This document shows, piece by piece, positions 1-9,607 of a stretch of 64,000 bases of DNA (the first letter of the stretch is position 1; the number at the start of each line of letters is the position of its first letter). The DNA is from Psychroserpens sp. NJDZ02 (GTDB taxonomy: Bacteria; Bacteroidota; Bacteroidia; Flavobacteriales; Flavobacteriaceae), in NCBI RefSeq assembly GCF_004843725.1, contig NZ_CP039451.1, positions 4,098,001-4,162,000 on the forward strand. The letters run 5' to 3'. Under the pieces are notes generated by a model, which saw nothing but the letters and a program-made list of their open reading frames with translations, ran no database searches and was not told where the DNA came from. A program made the position numbers and the translations under genes.

Positions 1-8
1 TATAATTT

Positions 9-704
9 GTGTCCAAAATAATTTCAAATAAAGACAACCTACAAGTCATCTACGAGGATAACCATATCATCGTCGTAAATAAACGTGCAGGCGATATTGT
101 ACAAGGCGATAAAACAGGAGACAAACCATTAAGTGATGTTGTTAAAGGATTTATTGCTGACAAATATAACAAACCGGGCAAGGTCTATTTAGGCACCGTA
201 CACCGTTTAGACAGACCAACTACAGGTTTGGTTATCTTTTCAAAAACAAGTAAAGCCCTACCCCGTTTAAATAAGTTATTTGTATCCAAAGAAATTTCTA
301 AAACCTATTGGGCTTTAGTTAAAAATAAACCCGAAAAAGAAGCTAATACTTTAATCCATTGGCTAAAAAAGAATCCTAAAAATAATAAGTCTACCGCTTA
401 TATAAAGGAAATTCCAGAAAGCAAAAAAGCCATTCTGCATTACAAAACCATCAAGAAATTAGATAATTATTATCTGTTAGAAGTTAACCTAGAAACGGGG
501 CGCCATCATCAAATACGCGCGCAACTCTCTAGTATTGGTTGTCCAATAAAAGGTGATTTAAAATATGGTTTTGATCGCAGTAATAAAGACGCTAGTATTA
601 GTTTACACGCCAGAAACATCAAATTTATACATCCAGTCTCTCTAGACGATTTAAACATAACAGCGCCCTTACCTAAGGATCCTATTTGGGACGCTTGTCT
701 TTAA
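9..704 (+). CDS. RluA-family RNA pseudouridine synthase
   Basis: Converts uridine to pseudouridine in rRNA or tRNA in the cytoplasm. The family signature HRLDRPTTGLVIFSK is present, with the catalytic aspartate at about residue 68. A later ETGRHHQIRAQL stretch is also typical of RluA/RsuA enzymes. There is no N-terminal S4 domain. At 231 aa it matches the short single-domain forms (RluC/TruC-like). The start is a GTG at 9; the frame is closed by a TAA six bases upstream, so no longer version is possible and no ATG lies near. The substrate position cannot be read from the sequence. Confidence 0.9.
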   Translation: MSKIISNKDNLQVIYEDNHIIVVNKRAGDIVQGDKTGDKPLSDVVKGFIADKYNKPGKVYLGTVHRLDRPTTGLVIFSKTSKALPRLNKLFVSKEISKTYWALVKNKPEKEANTLIHWLKKNPKNNKSTAYIKEIPESKKAILHYKTIKKLDNYYLLEVNLETGRHHQIRAQLSSIGCPIKGDLKYGFDRSNKDASISLHARNIKFIHPVSLDDLNITAPLPKDPIWDACL

Positions 705-742
705 TATTAGGGCGTTACCACAAAGGTCGTATTTAAATTTAT

Positions 743-758
743 CCTGAGCGCAGTCGGA
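743..758. repeat. Single copy of a TGAGCGCAGTCG-core repeat
   Basis: The intergenic stretch contains CCTGAGCGCAGTCGGAGG. Its core differs by at most one base from the hairpin arm found five times in the tandem array at 9081-9594. No complementary arm is obvious here, so it looks like an isolated half-unit. Function unknown. Confidence 0.4.
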
Positions 759-869
759 GGGTTGTAGCTTTTTTTTGCCATTTATGACAGAAAAAAGGAT
801 GCCATTACCACCAATAACGCAACACTAGCAAACTAATAAAATACATTATCTTTATATAAAAACATTCAT

Positions 870-2240
870 ATGATTCCGGAATTACTAAACGATCAAAAAA
901 GTTATTTTAAAACAGGTGAAACGTTAAGTATCACCTTTAGGAAAACACTATTAAAAGCACTTTTAAATCAATTAGTAGCAAGAGAGCAAGACATTACTGA
1001 TGCGCTATATAACGATTTTAAAAAACCAGAATTCGAATCTGTCTTAACGGAAACAGCTATTGTTATTCAGGATTTAAAACACACCATTAAAAAGCTAAAC
1101 AAATGGGCAAAACCTAAACGTGTGTTTCCTGCGTTATTAAACTTTCCGTCTTCGGATTATTTGTATACAGAACCTTATGGAAGTGTTTTAGTTATCGCAC
1201 CGTGGAATTATCCCTACCAATTAGCATTAGCACCTTTAGTTGGCGCCATTGCTGCGGGAAACACTGTTATTTTAAAACCAAGCGAATTAACGCCACATAC
1301 TTCGGCCTTAATTAATGACATTATTAAATCCGTATTTAAACCCGAACACGTTACCGTTGTAGAAGGTGGCGTTGACACCTCTACTAAATTACTAGAACAA
1401 CACTGGGATTACATCTTCTTTACAGGTAGTGTTAACGTTGGTAAAATTGTAGCCAAAGCTGCTGCTGTTAACTTAACACCAACTACTTTAGAATTAGGCG
1501 GAAAAAACCCATGTATTATTGATGATACTGCTAATATTAAACTAGCCGCAAAACGCATTGTTTGGGGTAAATTTGTTAATGCAGGACAAACGTGTATTGC
1601 TCCTGATTATATTTTAATTCATCATTCTAAAAAAGACGCGTTTTATAAAGCTATGAAACATGAGGTTGAATTAGCGTATTCTACAACACCACAACAATCT
1701 AAAGATTTTGCACGTATTATCAACCTGAAAAATTTTGAGCGTTTATCTAAAATGCTAACCAATCAAAACTGTATTATTGGTGGTCAAATAGATGCTGACA
1801 CGTTATACATCGCCCCCACTGTTATTGACCATCCGACGCTTGATAGCGAAGTCATGAAAGACGAAATATTTGGTCCTATTCTCCCAGTAATTTCTTATCA
1901 AAATGATTCGGAATTAGAAGCTATCATTTTGTCTTATAACAAACCATTAAGCTTGTATGTGTTTGGCACAAATTCCGCGAAAGCGAAACAATTAATACAA
2001 AAATTCTCTTTTGGAGGTGGCTGTATAAACGACACAATAGTACACTTTGCTAATCATAGATTACCATTTGGAGGTGTAGGAAATAGTGGTCTTGGGGCTT
2101 ATCATGGACACTATACCTTTGATACGTTTAGTCATAAAAAAGGAGTAGTTAAAAAAGCGAATTGGTTAGATGTACCCGTACGTTATGCGCCTTATAAAGG
2201 AAAGCTTGACTTTGTTAGACGTTTTTTGAAGCACCTATAA
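870..2240 (+). CDS. NAD(P)-dependent aldehyde dehydrogenase (ALDH3-like)
   Basis: Oxidises aldehydes to carboxylic acids. Family landmarks in order: APWNYPYQ at about 110-117; cofactor loop ILKPSELTPHT at 134-144; FTGSVNVGK at 184-192; LELGGKNPC with the general-base Glu at 208; NAGQTC with the catalytic Cys at 242; EIFGPILPV; and a C-terminal FGGVGNSGLGAYHG block. A length of 456 aa and the lack of the longer N-terminal segment fit the ALDH3 (fatty or aromatic aldehyde) group rather than ALDH1/2. It is monocistronic, with the histidine kinase converging from the other strand 8 bp after its stop. Substrate unknown. Confidence 0.93.
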   Translation: MIPELLNDQKSYFKTGETLSITFRKTLLKALLNQLVAREQDITDALYNDFKKPEFESVLTETAIVIQDLKHTIKKLNKWAKPKRVFPALLNFPSSDYLYTEPYGSVLVIAPWNYPYQLALAPLVGAIAAGNTVILKPSELTPHTSALINDIIKSVFKPEHVTVVEGGVDTSTKLLEQHWDYIFFTGSVNVGKIVAKAAAVNLTPTTLELGGKNPCIIDDTANIKLAAKRIVWGKFVNAGQTCIAPDYILIHHSKKDAFYKAMKHEVELAYSTTPQQSKDFARIINLKNFERLSKMLTNQNCIIGGQIDADTLYIAPTVIDHPTLDSEVMKDEIFGPILPVISYQNDSELEAIILSYNKPLSLYVFGTNSAKAKQLIQKFSFGGGCINDTIVHFANHRLPFGGVGNSGLGAYHGHYTFDTFSHKKGVVKKANWLDVPVRYAPYKGKLDFVRRFLKHL

Positions 2241-2248
2241 TTACACTC

Positions 2249-3070
2249 TTATGTTCTGTAAGGATACGTTAAGGAAAGTAGAACGCCTTCTCCTATTTTA
2301 GAACTATAATTTAACTCAGCCTGTATTAATTCTGATCTACTTTTAATATTTATTAATCCAGAACCTTGTTCAATCGTTTTATGGTCAAAACCAATACCAT
2401 CGTCTTGTAATACCAATTGTAATGTACTTTCAGAAAAATCTGCTGTAATGGATAAATTACTAGCTTTGCCGTATTTAACCGTATTAGAGATAAATTCTTG
2501 AACTATTCTAAACAATAGTATACCATCTTTTGGCTGGTTAAATTGATCCGAAAAACCAGTTGTACAAAAAGAAGCGTTCAATAATTTTAATTTATTTAAA
2601 CGCTCGACTTCACTATTAACAGATTGCACAAATCCCCTATTTAATATCACATCACTATTTAGTGTTTTAGATAATAAACGTAACTCTGTCAACCCTTGTT
2701 TAACTGCATTTTTAGTTTCGGTAAAGGATTCTTTAATATCATCTGGTACTTTGGTATTCAGTACACTCATATTCATGTTAGCAACCGATAAAATTTGTCC
2801 TACATTATCATGTAATTCTTGACCTATGTTCTTAAGGGTTTGCTCTTGTATTTCTATTTGTGCATTAGTTAACTCTGCTTCAAATGCCTTTTGTTGTCTG
2901 ATTTTATCTAAAATAAGTAAATTCTTCCTTTTTTGAAAGACCATAAAAAACAAGATAATAAGTGTACAGACGACCAGTAATATACCAATCATATAAATTA
3001 GTAAATAGCGCTCTGAACTAGTAGACATTGGTGCGCCTAAACTTTGAATTTGTATCATTAAATTAGTCAT
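2249..3070 (-). CDS. Sensor histidine kinase, DesK/NarX-like (HisKA_3)
   Basis: Membrane-anchored histidine kinase of the two-component class that normally pairs with LuxR/NarL-type regulators. There is one transmembrane helix at about residues 23-44, then a short coiled coil. The phosphoacceptor box QELHDNVGQILS has its His at about 87. An HATPase_c domain follows with QEFISNTVKYG (N box), DDGIGFD (G1) and SGLINIKSR (G2). There is no periplasmic sensor domain, so input must come through the membrane segment or a partner. No response regulator gene lies in this window. A 7-TM protein and a small soluble protein sit just upstream on the same strand and could be partners, which is inference. 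Confidence 0.88.
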   Translation of the reverse strand: MTNLMIQIQSLGAPMSTSSERYLLIYMIGILLVVCTLIILFFMVFQKRKNLLILDKIRQQKAFEAELTNAQIEIQEQTLKNIGQELHDNVGQILSVANMNMSVLNTKVPDDIKESFTETKNAVKQGLTELRLLSKTLNSDVILNRGFVQSVNSEVERLNKLKLLNASFCTTGFSDQFNQPKDGILLFRIVQEFISNTVKYGKASNLSITADFSESTLQLVLQDDGIGFDHKTIEQGSGLINIKSRSELIQAELNYSSKIGEGVLLSLTYPYRT

Positions 3071-3287
3071 AGTCTTTTACTTTATAAACTTCGATGGTTA
3101 AGATTAATTAGTATTAAAAATAGATATAATAGTTTTTTTAAGCTCCAAACTTATTTCTGCTTTGCGAAATAACTCATACAAATAACAAAAATGTAGTTAC
3201 AATCAAAATTTCAGCAGTATAAACATAACTTAACTATTTGTAAAATGATATTCTTCTGTAAATAAAAATCTAGTTTTATTCCTATAA

Positions 3288-3998
3288 TTATGTTTTCATA
3301 CGTAATTCCGGTTTTGAAACTATTAAACCCACAGTAAATGTAAGATACATCGTGAATATTACTGCTATATTTATATACGATCTGAGCAGAACATAATTTA
3401 AATCAGCTTTAGTATAATAAATCTCATAAAAAACTAATGGTGTTTTTATTAACCAAAAAAACAAAATAGCACAAGCAATATAAAAGTTTAATGACTTATG
3501 AAAATTAAGAATCGCATCACTTTGAAGTATTTCAAAAAAATAAAAAAAAGCACATTGTAGTATTATAATACCTCCACAAATATATATAATAGGGAATGAA
3601 CCTTTAAAAAAGAAGTCTAAATTAGTCAATATTGTAAAAACAGATATGCCTAAAAAGACATATGTCGAATATTTTAATATTGTAATATTAACTATGCTTT
3701 TTAAAATCCTCTGAAAATAACAACTAAAAAAAATTACAGCACAAATTTTCCACATTATTGTATACAACCAATAATTTCGTTCAAATATTGTTCCTTTTAG
3801 AAAGTACAAAAAACCATCATCTATATATAATGTGTATCGACCAACTGTTGATAATAAAACAACATAACATAAAAACAAAATAAAATATTTAGCAATTGTT
3901 TGACTATATTTTTTGTAAAGTATTAAGCCCGTAACAGCTGCTAAAATCTCTACAAATAGTACTAAATCAATATAATATTGGAATATAAAATCTTTCAA
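3288..3998 (-). CDS. Polytopic membrane protein of unknown function
   Basis: Not recognised. The 236-aa protein is almost wholly hydrophobic, with about seven predicted membrane helices separated by short Lys/Tyr-rich loops, and no conserved catalytic motif that I can see. It lies 5 bp downstream of the small soluble protein at 4004-4390, so the two are probably co-transcribed. About 217 bp then separates it from the histidine kinase. A 7-TM sensing or accessory role for the kinase is possible but not shown. Its AT content is higher than that of the neighbouring housekeeping genes. Confidence 0.7.
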   Translation of the reverse strand: MKDFIFQYYIDLVLFVEILAAVTGLILYKKYSQTIAKYFILFLCYVVLLSTVGRYTLYIDDGFLYFLKGTIFERNYWLYTIMWKICAVIFFSCYFQRILKSIVNITILKYSTYVFLGISVFTILTNLDFFFKGSFPIIYICGGIIILQCAFFYFFEILQSDAILNFHKSLNFYIACAILFFWLIKTPLVFYEIYYTKADLNYVLLRSYINIAVIFTMYLTFTVGLIVSKPELRMKT

Positions 3999-4003
3999 TC
4001 TAT

Positions 4004-4390
4004 CTATTGTTGAGGATATGCTGCTGTAGGAGGGTATCCTGCAAGTCCATCATCTAGACCATCAGCCTTTAAGATATCATAGCTCCTATTTTTTTTCTGA
4101 TTAAGTTCTGTAGGCACCATAAAAATAGTTGTATGTCCGCCTTTCCCTACAGATGTATCAACGCCTAGATAAAAACGTAATCCATTAGCATTTGGATGTG
4201 ATGTTTTTACACTATCTATAAAATTGGTTAAATCCTCCAAAGAATACCATGACGAGCGATTATCTCCCGCATTACAAGCGACTTGATCGTTAGTCGTTTT
4301 TCTTAAATTGGTCCAATTCTCACTTAATTTCTCCGCTTCTTGCGCACTAATAATACCTCTAGGTGGTGTTGACATTGTTTCTTTTGACAT
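4004..4390 (-). CDS. Small soluble hypothetical protein
   Basis: Not recognised. 128 aa, no signal peptide and no membrane helix. The N-terminal half is charged and helical (SAQEAEKLSENWTNLRK). The middle contains LRFYLGVDTSVGKGGHTTIFMVPT, which looks like a beta-rich core, and the C-terminus is Gly/Pro/Tyr-rich (DGLAGYPPTAAYPQQ). It is the first gene of a two-gene unit with the downstream 7-TM protein. Proteins of this kind are known to me only as conserved hypotheticals of Bacteroidota. Confidence 0.65.
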   Translation of the reverse strand: MSKETMSTPPRGIISAQEAEKLSENWTNLRKTTNDQVACNAGDNRSSWYSLEDLTNFIDSVKTSHPNANGLRFYLGVDTSVGKGGHTTIFMVPTELNQKKNRSYDILKADGLDDGLAGYPPTAAYPQQ

Positions 4391-4556
4391 GGGTGATTTT
4401 TTTAATAGTTAAAAATAGTTAAAATAAAATTACGTAACTATCCCCAAAAATTAAACCTAAACAAAGGTTTCCTATGTTATTCATGATGTTAGTTTTATTG
4501 GTTAATAGCGTCGTAAAGTAATAAAAACTATTCCATTTTAACAACTATTATCTTAG

Positions 4557-6092
4557 TTATCCCAACCAACCATCTCTATCTAAACTTCGGTACTGTATAG
4601 CCTCACTAATATGAGTCCCTTTTACATCTATACTTTCTTCCAAATCGGCAATGGTTCTTGCCACCTTTAAAATCCTGTCATACGCTCTTGCTGAAAGGTT
4701 TAAACGTTCCATTGCTGTTTTTAATAATTGTTTAGAAGCCTCTTCTAGTTTACAATACACTCGGATTTGCTTGGTTGACATTTGTGCATTATAATGTACA
4801 TTATCAAATGTTTCAAAACGAGTAGTCTGTATTTTCCGAGCTTTAGTCACCCGTTTTCTGATATCTACTGACGATTCTCCTTTACGTTCTTCAGATAGTT
4901 TTTCAAAAGGTACCGGTGTCACTTCTATATGAATATCTATTCTATCTAAAAGCGGTCCTGATATTTTACTTAAATAACGTTGCATCTCTGCAGGACTACT
5001 AGTTACAGGTGCACTTGGATCGTTAAAATAACCGCTAGGACTTGGATTCATACTAGCAACCAACATAAAAGATGAAGGATACGTTACTGTAAATCTTGCT
5101 CTAGAAATAGTCACTTCTCTATCCTCCAACGGTTGCCGCATCACTTCTAAAACACCACGTTTAAATTCTGGCAATTCATCCAAAAATAAAACGCCATTAT
5201 GAGATAACGATATTTCTCCTGGCTGTGGATACGCCCCACCGCCTACTAAAGCGACGTCACTAATTGTGTGGTGTGGACTTCTAAACGGTCTTTGCGACAT
5301 TAAACCTGTATCTTTAACACGTCCCACGACACTATGTATTTTTGTGGTTTCTAAAGCTTCATGTAAGGTCATTGGAGGTAATATGCTAGGCAAACGTTTG
5401 GCTAACATTGTTTTTCCTGCTCCAGGAGGTCCTATTAATATAATATTATGTCCACCTGCTGCTGCAATTTCCATGCAACGTTTAATACTTTCTTGCCCAC
5501 GTACATCGCTAAAATCGAATTCTGGAAAATCCAAATTCTTTTCAAACTCTTCACGAGTATTAATGATGGTTTGCTCTAAAGGTTCGCCTTTATCAAAGTA
5601 TTTAATGACTTGACTAATATTGTCTACACCATACACTTCCAATCCATCAACAATCGCAGCTTCCTTTACGTTTTGAATAGGTAGTATAAAACCTTTATAA
5701 CCTTCTTCTCTTGCTTTAATTGCAATTGGCAAAGCCCCTTTTATAGGTTGTAAGCTTCCATCTAAGGATAATTCGCCCATGATTAAGAAGTCTTCTAAAT
5801 TATCTGCTGCAATTTGTTTAGACGCCGTTAAAATACCCATTGCCAACGTCAAGTCATAAGCAGAACCTTCTTTACGAAGGTCTGCTGGTGACATATTGAT
5901 AATTATTTTTTTTCCTGGAATTTTATAACCATTATTCTGAAGTGCTGCCGCAATCCTAAAATTACTTTCTTTAATCGCATTATCAGGTAGTCCAACAAGA
6001 TGGTAGCCGATACCACTATCTATATTTACTTCTACTGTTACTGTCGTAGCCTCAACGCCAAAGACCGCACTTCCAAAAACTTTTTTAAGCAT
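4557..6092 (-). CDS. YifB/ComM-family Mg-chelatase-like AAA+ ATPase
   Basis: Family members (ComM) act as hexameric helicases that promote branch migration during natural transformation. The N-terminal ChlI-like domain spans about residues 20-140 (GLPDNAIKES, INMSPADLRKEGSAYDL). The AAA+ core has Walker A GPPGAGKT at 221-228 and Walker B GVLFLDELPEF, with RQPLEDREVTISRA after it. The C-terminal Mg_chelatase_C region contains LNLSARAYDRILKVARTIADLE. The 511-aa length is normal. It stands alone; the next upstream gene begins after a 46-bp gap. Confidence 0.94.
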   Translation of the reverse strand: MLKKVFGSAVFGVEATTVTVEVNIDSGIGYHLVGLPDNAIKESNFRIAAALQNNGYKIPGKKIIINMSPADLRKEGSAYDLTLAMGILTASKQIAADNLEDFLIMGELSLDGSLQPIKGALPIAIKAREEGYKGFILPIQNVKEAAIVDGLEVYGVDNISQVIKYFDKGEPLEQTIINTREEFEKNLDFPEFDFSDVRGQESIKRCMEIAAAGGHNIILIGPPGAGKTMLAKRLPSILPPMTLHEALETTKIHSVVGRVKDTGLMSQRPFRSPHHTISDVALVGGGAYPQPGEISLSHNGVLFLDELPEFKRGVLEVMRQPLEDREVTISRARFTVTYPSSFMLVASMNPSPSGYFNDPSAPVTSSPAEMQRYLSKISGPLLDRIDIHIEVTPVPFEKLSEERKGESSVDIRKRVTKARKIQTTRFETFDNVHYNAQMSTKQIRVYCKLEEASKQLLKTAMERLNLSARAYDRILKVARTIADLEESIDVKGTHISEAIQYRSLDRDGWLG

Positions 6093-6138
6093 AAAATGGT
6101 TGGTTTAGATACTAAAAGTAGGAAAAAGATTCAAGACA

Positions 6139-8016
6139 TTACTTTAAAATTGAAAACTCTATTTCAGAATCGTTATAAACTTTATGTGTTTGTGCTTTAA
6201 AATCGGACGCTTTTGCTTCAAAAATATTATCGACATACGTCTGTGGATTGATATCTATATAAGGAAAAAAGGTACTTTGTACTTGCACCTGTATTTTATG
6301 TCCTTTTTTAAAGGTGTGCAATATATCTTGCAATTTAATATTCACTGCTGTTTTTTGATTTGGTACAAACGGTTCTGGACTACTCATACTATTTCTAAAA
6401 CGTCCACGCATGGTTTCGCTTCTAATTAGCATATGATAATTACTTAATTTTAAATGGTCCTGTACATCGTCTGTGTTTTCTGTATCACCTGGAAAAACAT
6501 CAATAACTTTAACAATCCAATCGGCAGATGTCCCCGTTGTTGACACTTGTAATTTAGCTAAAATCTCTCCTGCTAAAGTAATGTCGTTTTCTAAGACTTC
6601 AGTTTCAAAAGTCAAAACATCAGGACGTCTTGATGCAAAACGCTGATCGTCGGTCATAAACTTACGTGGTGTAAATACCACTTTTATATCCTCAGAATAT
6701 GGTACAGGCTTTTTGGGATCACTAATAAAATCGCTAGTCGCTATCATACGATTTGCTTTTTGCGTTAAACGTTGATCTGGTTGCATAAAATAGCTTTCTT
6801 TAACGCTGTTTTCTGGTGGCCAAGCCGTAAAATCTGACCATTTTTTTGTTCCTGTATTAAAAAAGTGAGCTTCTGGTAAATCCACTGTACCATCTGCTTT
6901 TTCTTTTAAGAAATGATTAAAGAACTTCGTTTCAATATTTTTTTGAAAGTAATCCGAAATACTATCTCCAAAATGAATATTACCGACTACTTGACGGTCA
7001 CTATTTCTTGCCCAATCCCCATGACTCCATGGTCCAAAGACAACACCGTTATAGTTTTTACTGTTTTTTTCAATCGACTTATACGTATTAAATGGTCCAT
7101 ACAAATCTTCAGCATCAAATAAGCCTCCTACAACTAAAGTCGCTGGTTTAATATCTTTTAAATGTTGTAGAATACCTCTACTCTGCCAGAATTCGTCATA
7201 ATTTGGATGGCTTTGGATTTGATTCCAAAAAACATTGTCACCTTTAAAATATGAATTCAAATTACTAAGTGGACCAGCATCTAAAAAGAATTGATATTGA
7301 TCTTCTGTTCCTAGTTTTGGAAACTCGTACCAAGACTCTGTAACTGGTTTATCTTTCATGTAACCAAACAGAGTCGTTGCTCTCCAGTAACTTAATAAAA
7401 AAGCACCATTATGGAAAAAATCATCAAAAAAGAAATCACTAATACAAGCCTGAGGCGACGCTGCTTTTAAAGCAGGATGCCCAGATAATGTAGAATAAGT
7501 CGCGTAAAACCCAGGATAAGAAATTCCCCAAGTCCCCACATTACCATTAGTATTATCTACATTATTTACTAGCCAGTCTATAGTGTCATACGTATCACTA
7601 GCCTCGTCAAACTGTTTGCCTGTTTTATTAGGTATAAACGGTCTCATGTTATCATAAACCCCTTCACTATTCCAACGCCCTCTAACATCTTGATACACTA
7701 TAATATTACCTTCTCTCATTAAATATTGATTAGGTCCTATTTTAGATTTAAACTCGGCAGCTCCATAAGGTCTGCAACTGTAAGGTGTACGTTGCATTAA
7801 AATCGGATACTGCTTAGAGGTGTCTTTAGGCGAATAAATAGTGGTGTGTAATTTTATACCGTCACGCATAGCAATAGAGACTTCTTTTTTATTGTAATGT
7901 TCTGCAACAATAAAAGTGTCTTTTGCTGTTTCGGTGTTAGTGGTGTCTAATTTTAGTTGGTCTTTACAAGACGAAAATATTAGCGTTATGGCTAATAAAA
8001 GAAGGATACGTTTCAT
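6139..8016 (-). CDS. CocE/NonD-family X-Pro dipeptidyl-peptidase-like hydrolase, lipoprotein
   Basis: Secreted alpha/beta hydrolase of the S15 class; members cleave X-Pro peptides, cocaine esters or acylated beta-lactams. The N-terminal LIFSSCKD is a lipobox with Cys17, so the mature protein should be lipid-anchored. The nucleophile is in GTWGISYPGF (Ser166). VYQDVRGRWNSEG near 108-119 is the conserved oxyanion region, and FGPWSHGDWAR carries the catalytic His. The last 200 residues form the jelly-roll domain of this family (LAKLQVSTTGTSADWIVKVIDVFP). Length 625 aa is typical. Substrate unknown. Confidence 0.9.
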   Translation of the reverse strand: MKRILLLLAITLIFSSCKDQLKLDTTNTETAKDTFIVAEHYNKKEVSIAMRDGIKLHTTIYSPKDTSKQYPILMQRTPYSCRPYGAAEFKSKIGPNQYLMREGNIIVYQDVRGRWNSEGVYDNMRPFIPNKTGKQFDEASDTYDTIDWLVNNVDNTNGNVGTWGISYPGFYATYSTLSGHPALKAASPQACISDFFFDDFFHNGAFLLSYWRATTLFGYMKDKPVTESWYEFPKLGTEDQYQFFLDAGPLSNLNSYFKGDNVFWNQIQSHPNYDEFWQSRGILQHLKDIKPATLVVGGLFDAEDLYGPFNTYKSIEKNSKNYNGVVFGPWSHGDWARNSDRQVVGNIHFGDSISDYFQKNIETKFFNHFLKEKADGTVDLPEAHFFNTGTKKWSDFTAWPPENSVKESYFMQPDQRLTQKANRMIATSDFISDPKKPVPYSEDIKVVFTPRKFMTDDQRFASRRPDVLTFETEVLENDITLAGEILAKLQVSTTGTSADWIVKVIDVFPGDTENTDDVQDHLKLSNYHMLIRSETMRGRFRNSMSSPEPFVPNQKTAVNIKLQDILHTFKKGHKIQVQVQSTFFPYIDINPQTYVDNIFEAKASDFKAQTHKVYNDSEIEFSILK

Positions 8017-8082
8017 TAATTTTTGATTTTAAAAAAACTAAAGATAGGTATTTTATTACTAAACTGAAACTAGAGCTTTACG

Positions 8083-9042
8083 CTATAAATTAGTAATAAA
8101 CTGAAGCATACGTTTTTCTGAATAATAGGTATTCTGTTCATCATGAAAACCAACATGTCCACCATATTTAGGCATTTCTAAATAAAAATTAGGGTTTTGC
8201 TCTGCTTCATGAATTGGGTAACATTCTTTTGATAAAAAAGAATCGTTTTGTGCATTTATTAATAAAGTAGGAATTGAAATGTGTTTTAAATACTGTAGAC
8301 TACTAGATTGCTCGTAATAATCATAAGCATCTTTAAACCCATGTGCTTTTGAGGTATACACATCATCAAAATCTTTTAAAGTTTTGACAGCACTTAAATC
8401 TTCATTGTTTATTTTCTGCGGAAATAACTCTTGTTTCTCTACTAATTTACTTCTTAAATCCCTTAGAAACTTTTTGGAATACACATAGTTTTTAGAGGAC
8501 ATTAAGCGCTCTAAAGACCCTCTTAAATATACAGGAACAGAAACTGTTACCGCTGCTTTTATTTGTTTTGGTAAATCTGATGTTTCTCCTAAATATTTTA
8601 AAATAACATTACCACCCAAGCTAAAACCATTTAGGTAGATCGTATCATAATCAAACTGAGTCGTAATGTGTTTTATAACTGAAGCTAAGTCGTCAGTCTT
8701 TCCTGAGTGATACGATTGAAAGGTTTTATTTACCTCTCCACTACACCCTCTAAAATTGACACAAACGGCATCCATATTGTTTTGGTTAGCCATTTTAGCT
8801 GAACCCAGCATATAATGGCGTTGTGCATTGCCTTCTAAACCATGTAAAACCACAAGTAATTGTTTTGTCTTATTGCCAGCATAACTCCAATCTAAGTCTA
8901 TAAAATCTGTATCTGGTAAAGTAATACGTTCTCGTTTTTGAGTTACGCCTTTTACTTTACGTAATACACCTGAATAGATAGTAGAAATATGCCCATTTCT
9001 GAACATAAATTTGGGTTTGTATGTGGTTTTTAAGATTGGCAT
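8083..9042 (-). CDS. YheT-like alpha/beta hydrolase
   Basis: Cytoplasmic alpha/beta-hydrolase of the YheT (UPF0017) family. It has HGLEGNAQRHYM at about 67-78 (oxyanion region), NFRGCSGE, the nucleophile elbow NGFSLGGN with Ser141, LLINAQNDSF with the acid, and GGHVGFH with the catalytic His near the C-terminus. Length 319 aa is normal. The physiological substrate is not established for the family. Upstream lies the hairpin-repeat array, which separates it from adenine deaminase on the same strand. Confidence 0.9.
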   Translation of the reverse strand: MPILKTTYKPKFMFRNGHISTIYSGVLRKVKGVTQKRERITLPDTDFIDLDWSYAGNKTKQLLVVLHGLEGNAQRHYMLGSAKMANQNNMDAVCVNFRGCSGEVNKTFQSYHSGKTDDLASVIKHITTQFDYDTIYLNGFSLGGNVILKYLGETSDLPKQIKAAVTVSVPVYLRGSLERLMSSKNYVYSKKFLRDLRSKLVEKQELFPQKINNEDLSAVKTLKDFDDVYTSKAHGFKDAYDYYEQSSSLQYLKHISIPTLLINAQNDSFLSKECYPIHEAEQNPNFYLEMPKYGGHVGFHDEQNTYYSEKRMLQFITNL

Positions 9043-9080
9043 TTATTGAATGTCTTTTTTTTGTTTTTATTTTTAAAATT

Positions 9081-9594
9081 CTGTCACATTCGACGTTGTC
9101 TAAATGCTATAAACCTAAAATCTCAAGTTTTCGACTGCGCTCAAAATGACAACTATTTAGCGACTCAAATAATATTTATTTTAAAACTGTTACATTGAGC
9201 GTTGCCGAAATGCTACAAAACCTAAAATCTTAAGTTTTTCGACTGCGCTCAAAATGACAATTGTTAAGCTACTCAAATAATACTTATTTTTAAACTGTCA
9301 CATTGAGCGTAGTCAAAATGCTATAAAACCTAAAATCTCAAGTTTTTCGACTGCGCTCAAAATGACAATTGTTTAGCCACTCAAGTAATACTTATTTTTA
9401 AACTGTCACATTGAGCGTAGTCGAAATGCTATAAAACAAAAGATCATAATGTTTTTCGACTGCGCTCAAAATGTCAACTATTTAGCGACTCAAGTAACAC
9501 TTATTTTAAAACTGTCACATTGAGCGTAGTCGAAATGCTATAAAACCTAAAATCTCAAGTTTTTGGACTGCGCTCAAAATGTCAACTATTTAGC
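9081..9594. repeat. Tandem array of five ~108-bp hairpin units
   Basis: Five head-to-tail units begin at 9081, 9187, 9295, 9403 and 9512, giving periods of 106, 108, 108 and 109 bp. Each contains a left arm like CACATTGAGCGTAGTCGAAA, a loop of about 25-30 nt (tgctataaaacctaaaatct), and a right arm like TTTCGACTGCGCTCAAAATG, so each unit folds into a stem of about 16 bp. A linker related to tttagc(g/c)actcaagtaata joins units. The first unit has the most changed left arm. The array fills nearly the whole 565-bp gap between yheT-like and ade and contains no plausible gene. The core also occurs once near 743-758. Confidence 0.92.
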
Positions 9595-9607
9595 TACTAT
9601 AAAAGCA

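Noticed and set aside
5266..5613. Plus-strand ORF inside the YifB gene
   Set aside because: Antisense shadow of a well-supported ATPase; no recognisable protein pattern.
9081..9594. CRISPR-like array
   Set aside because: The repeat period is about 108 bp and the whole unit including the loop and linker is conserved; there are no unique spacers and no cas genes.
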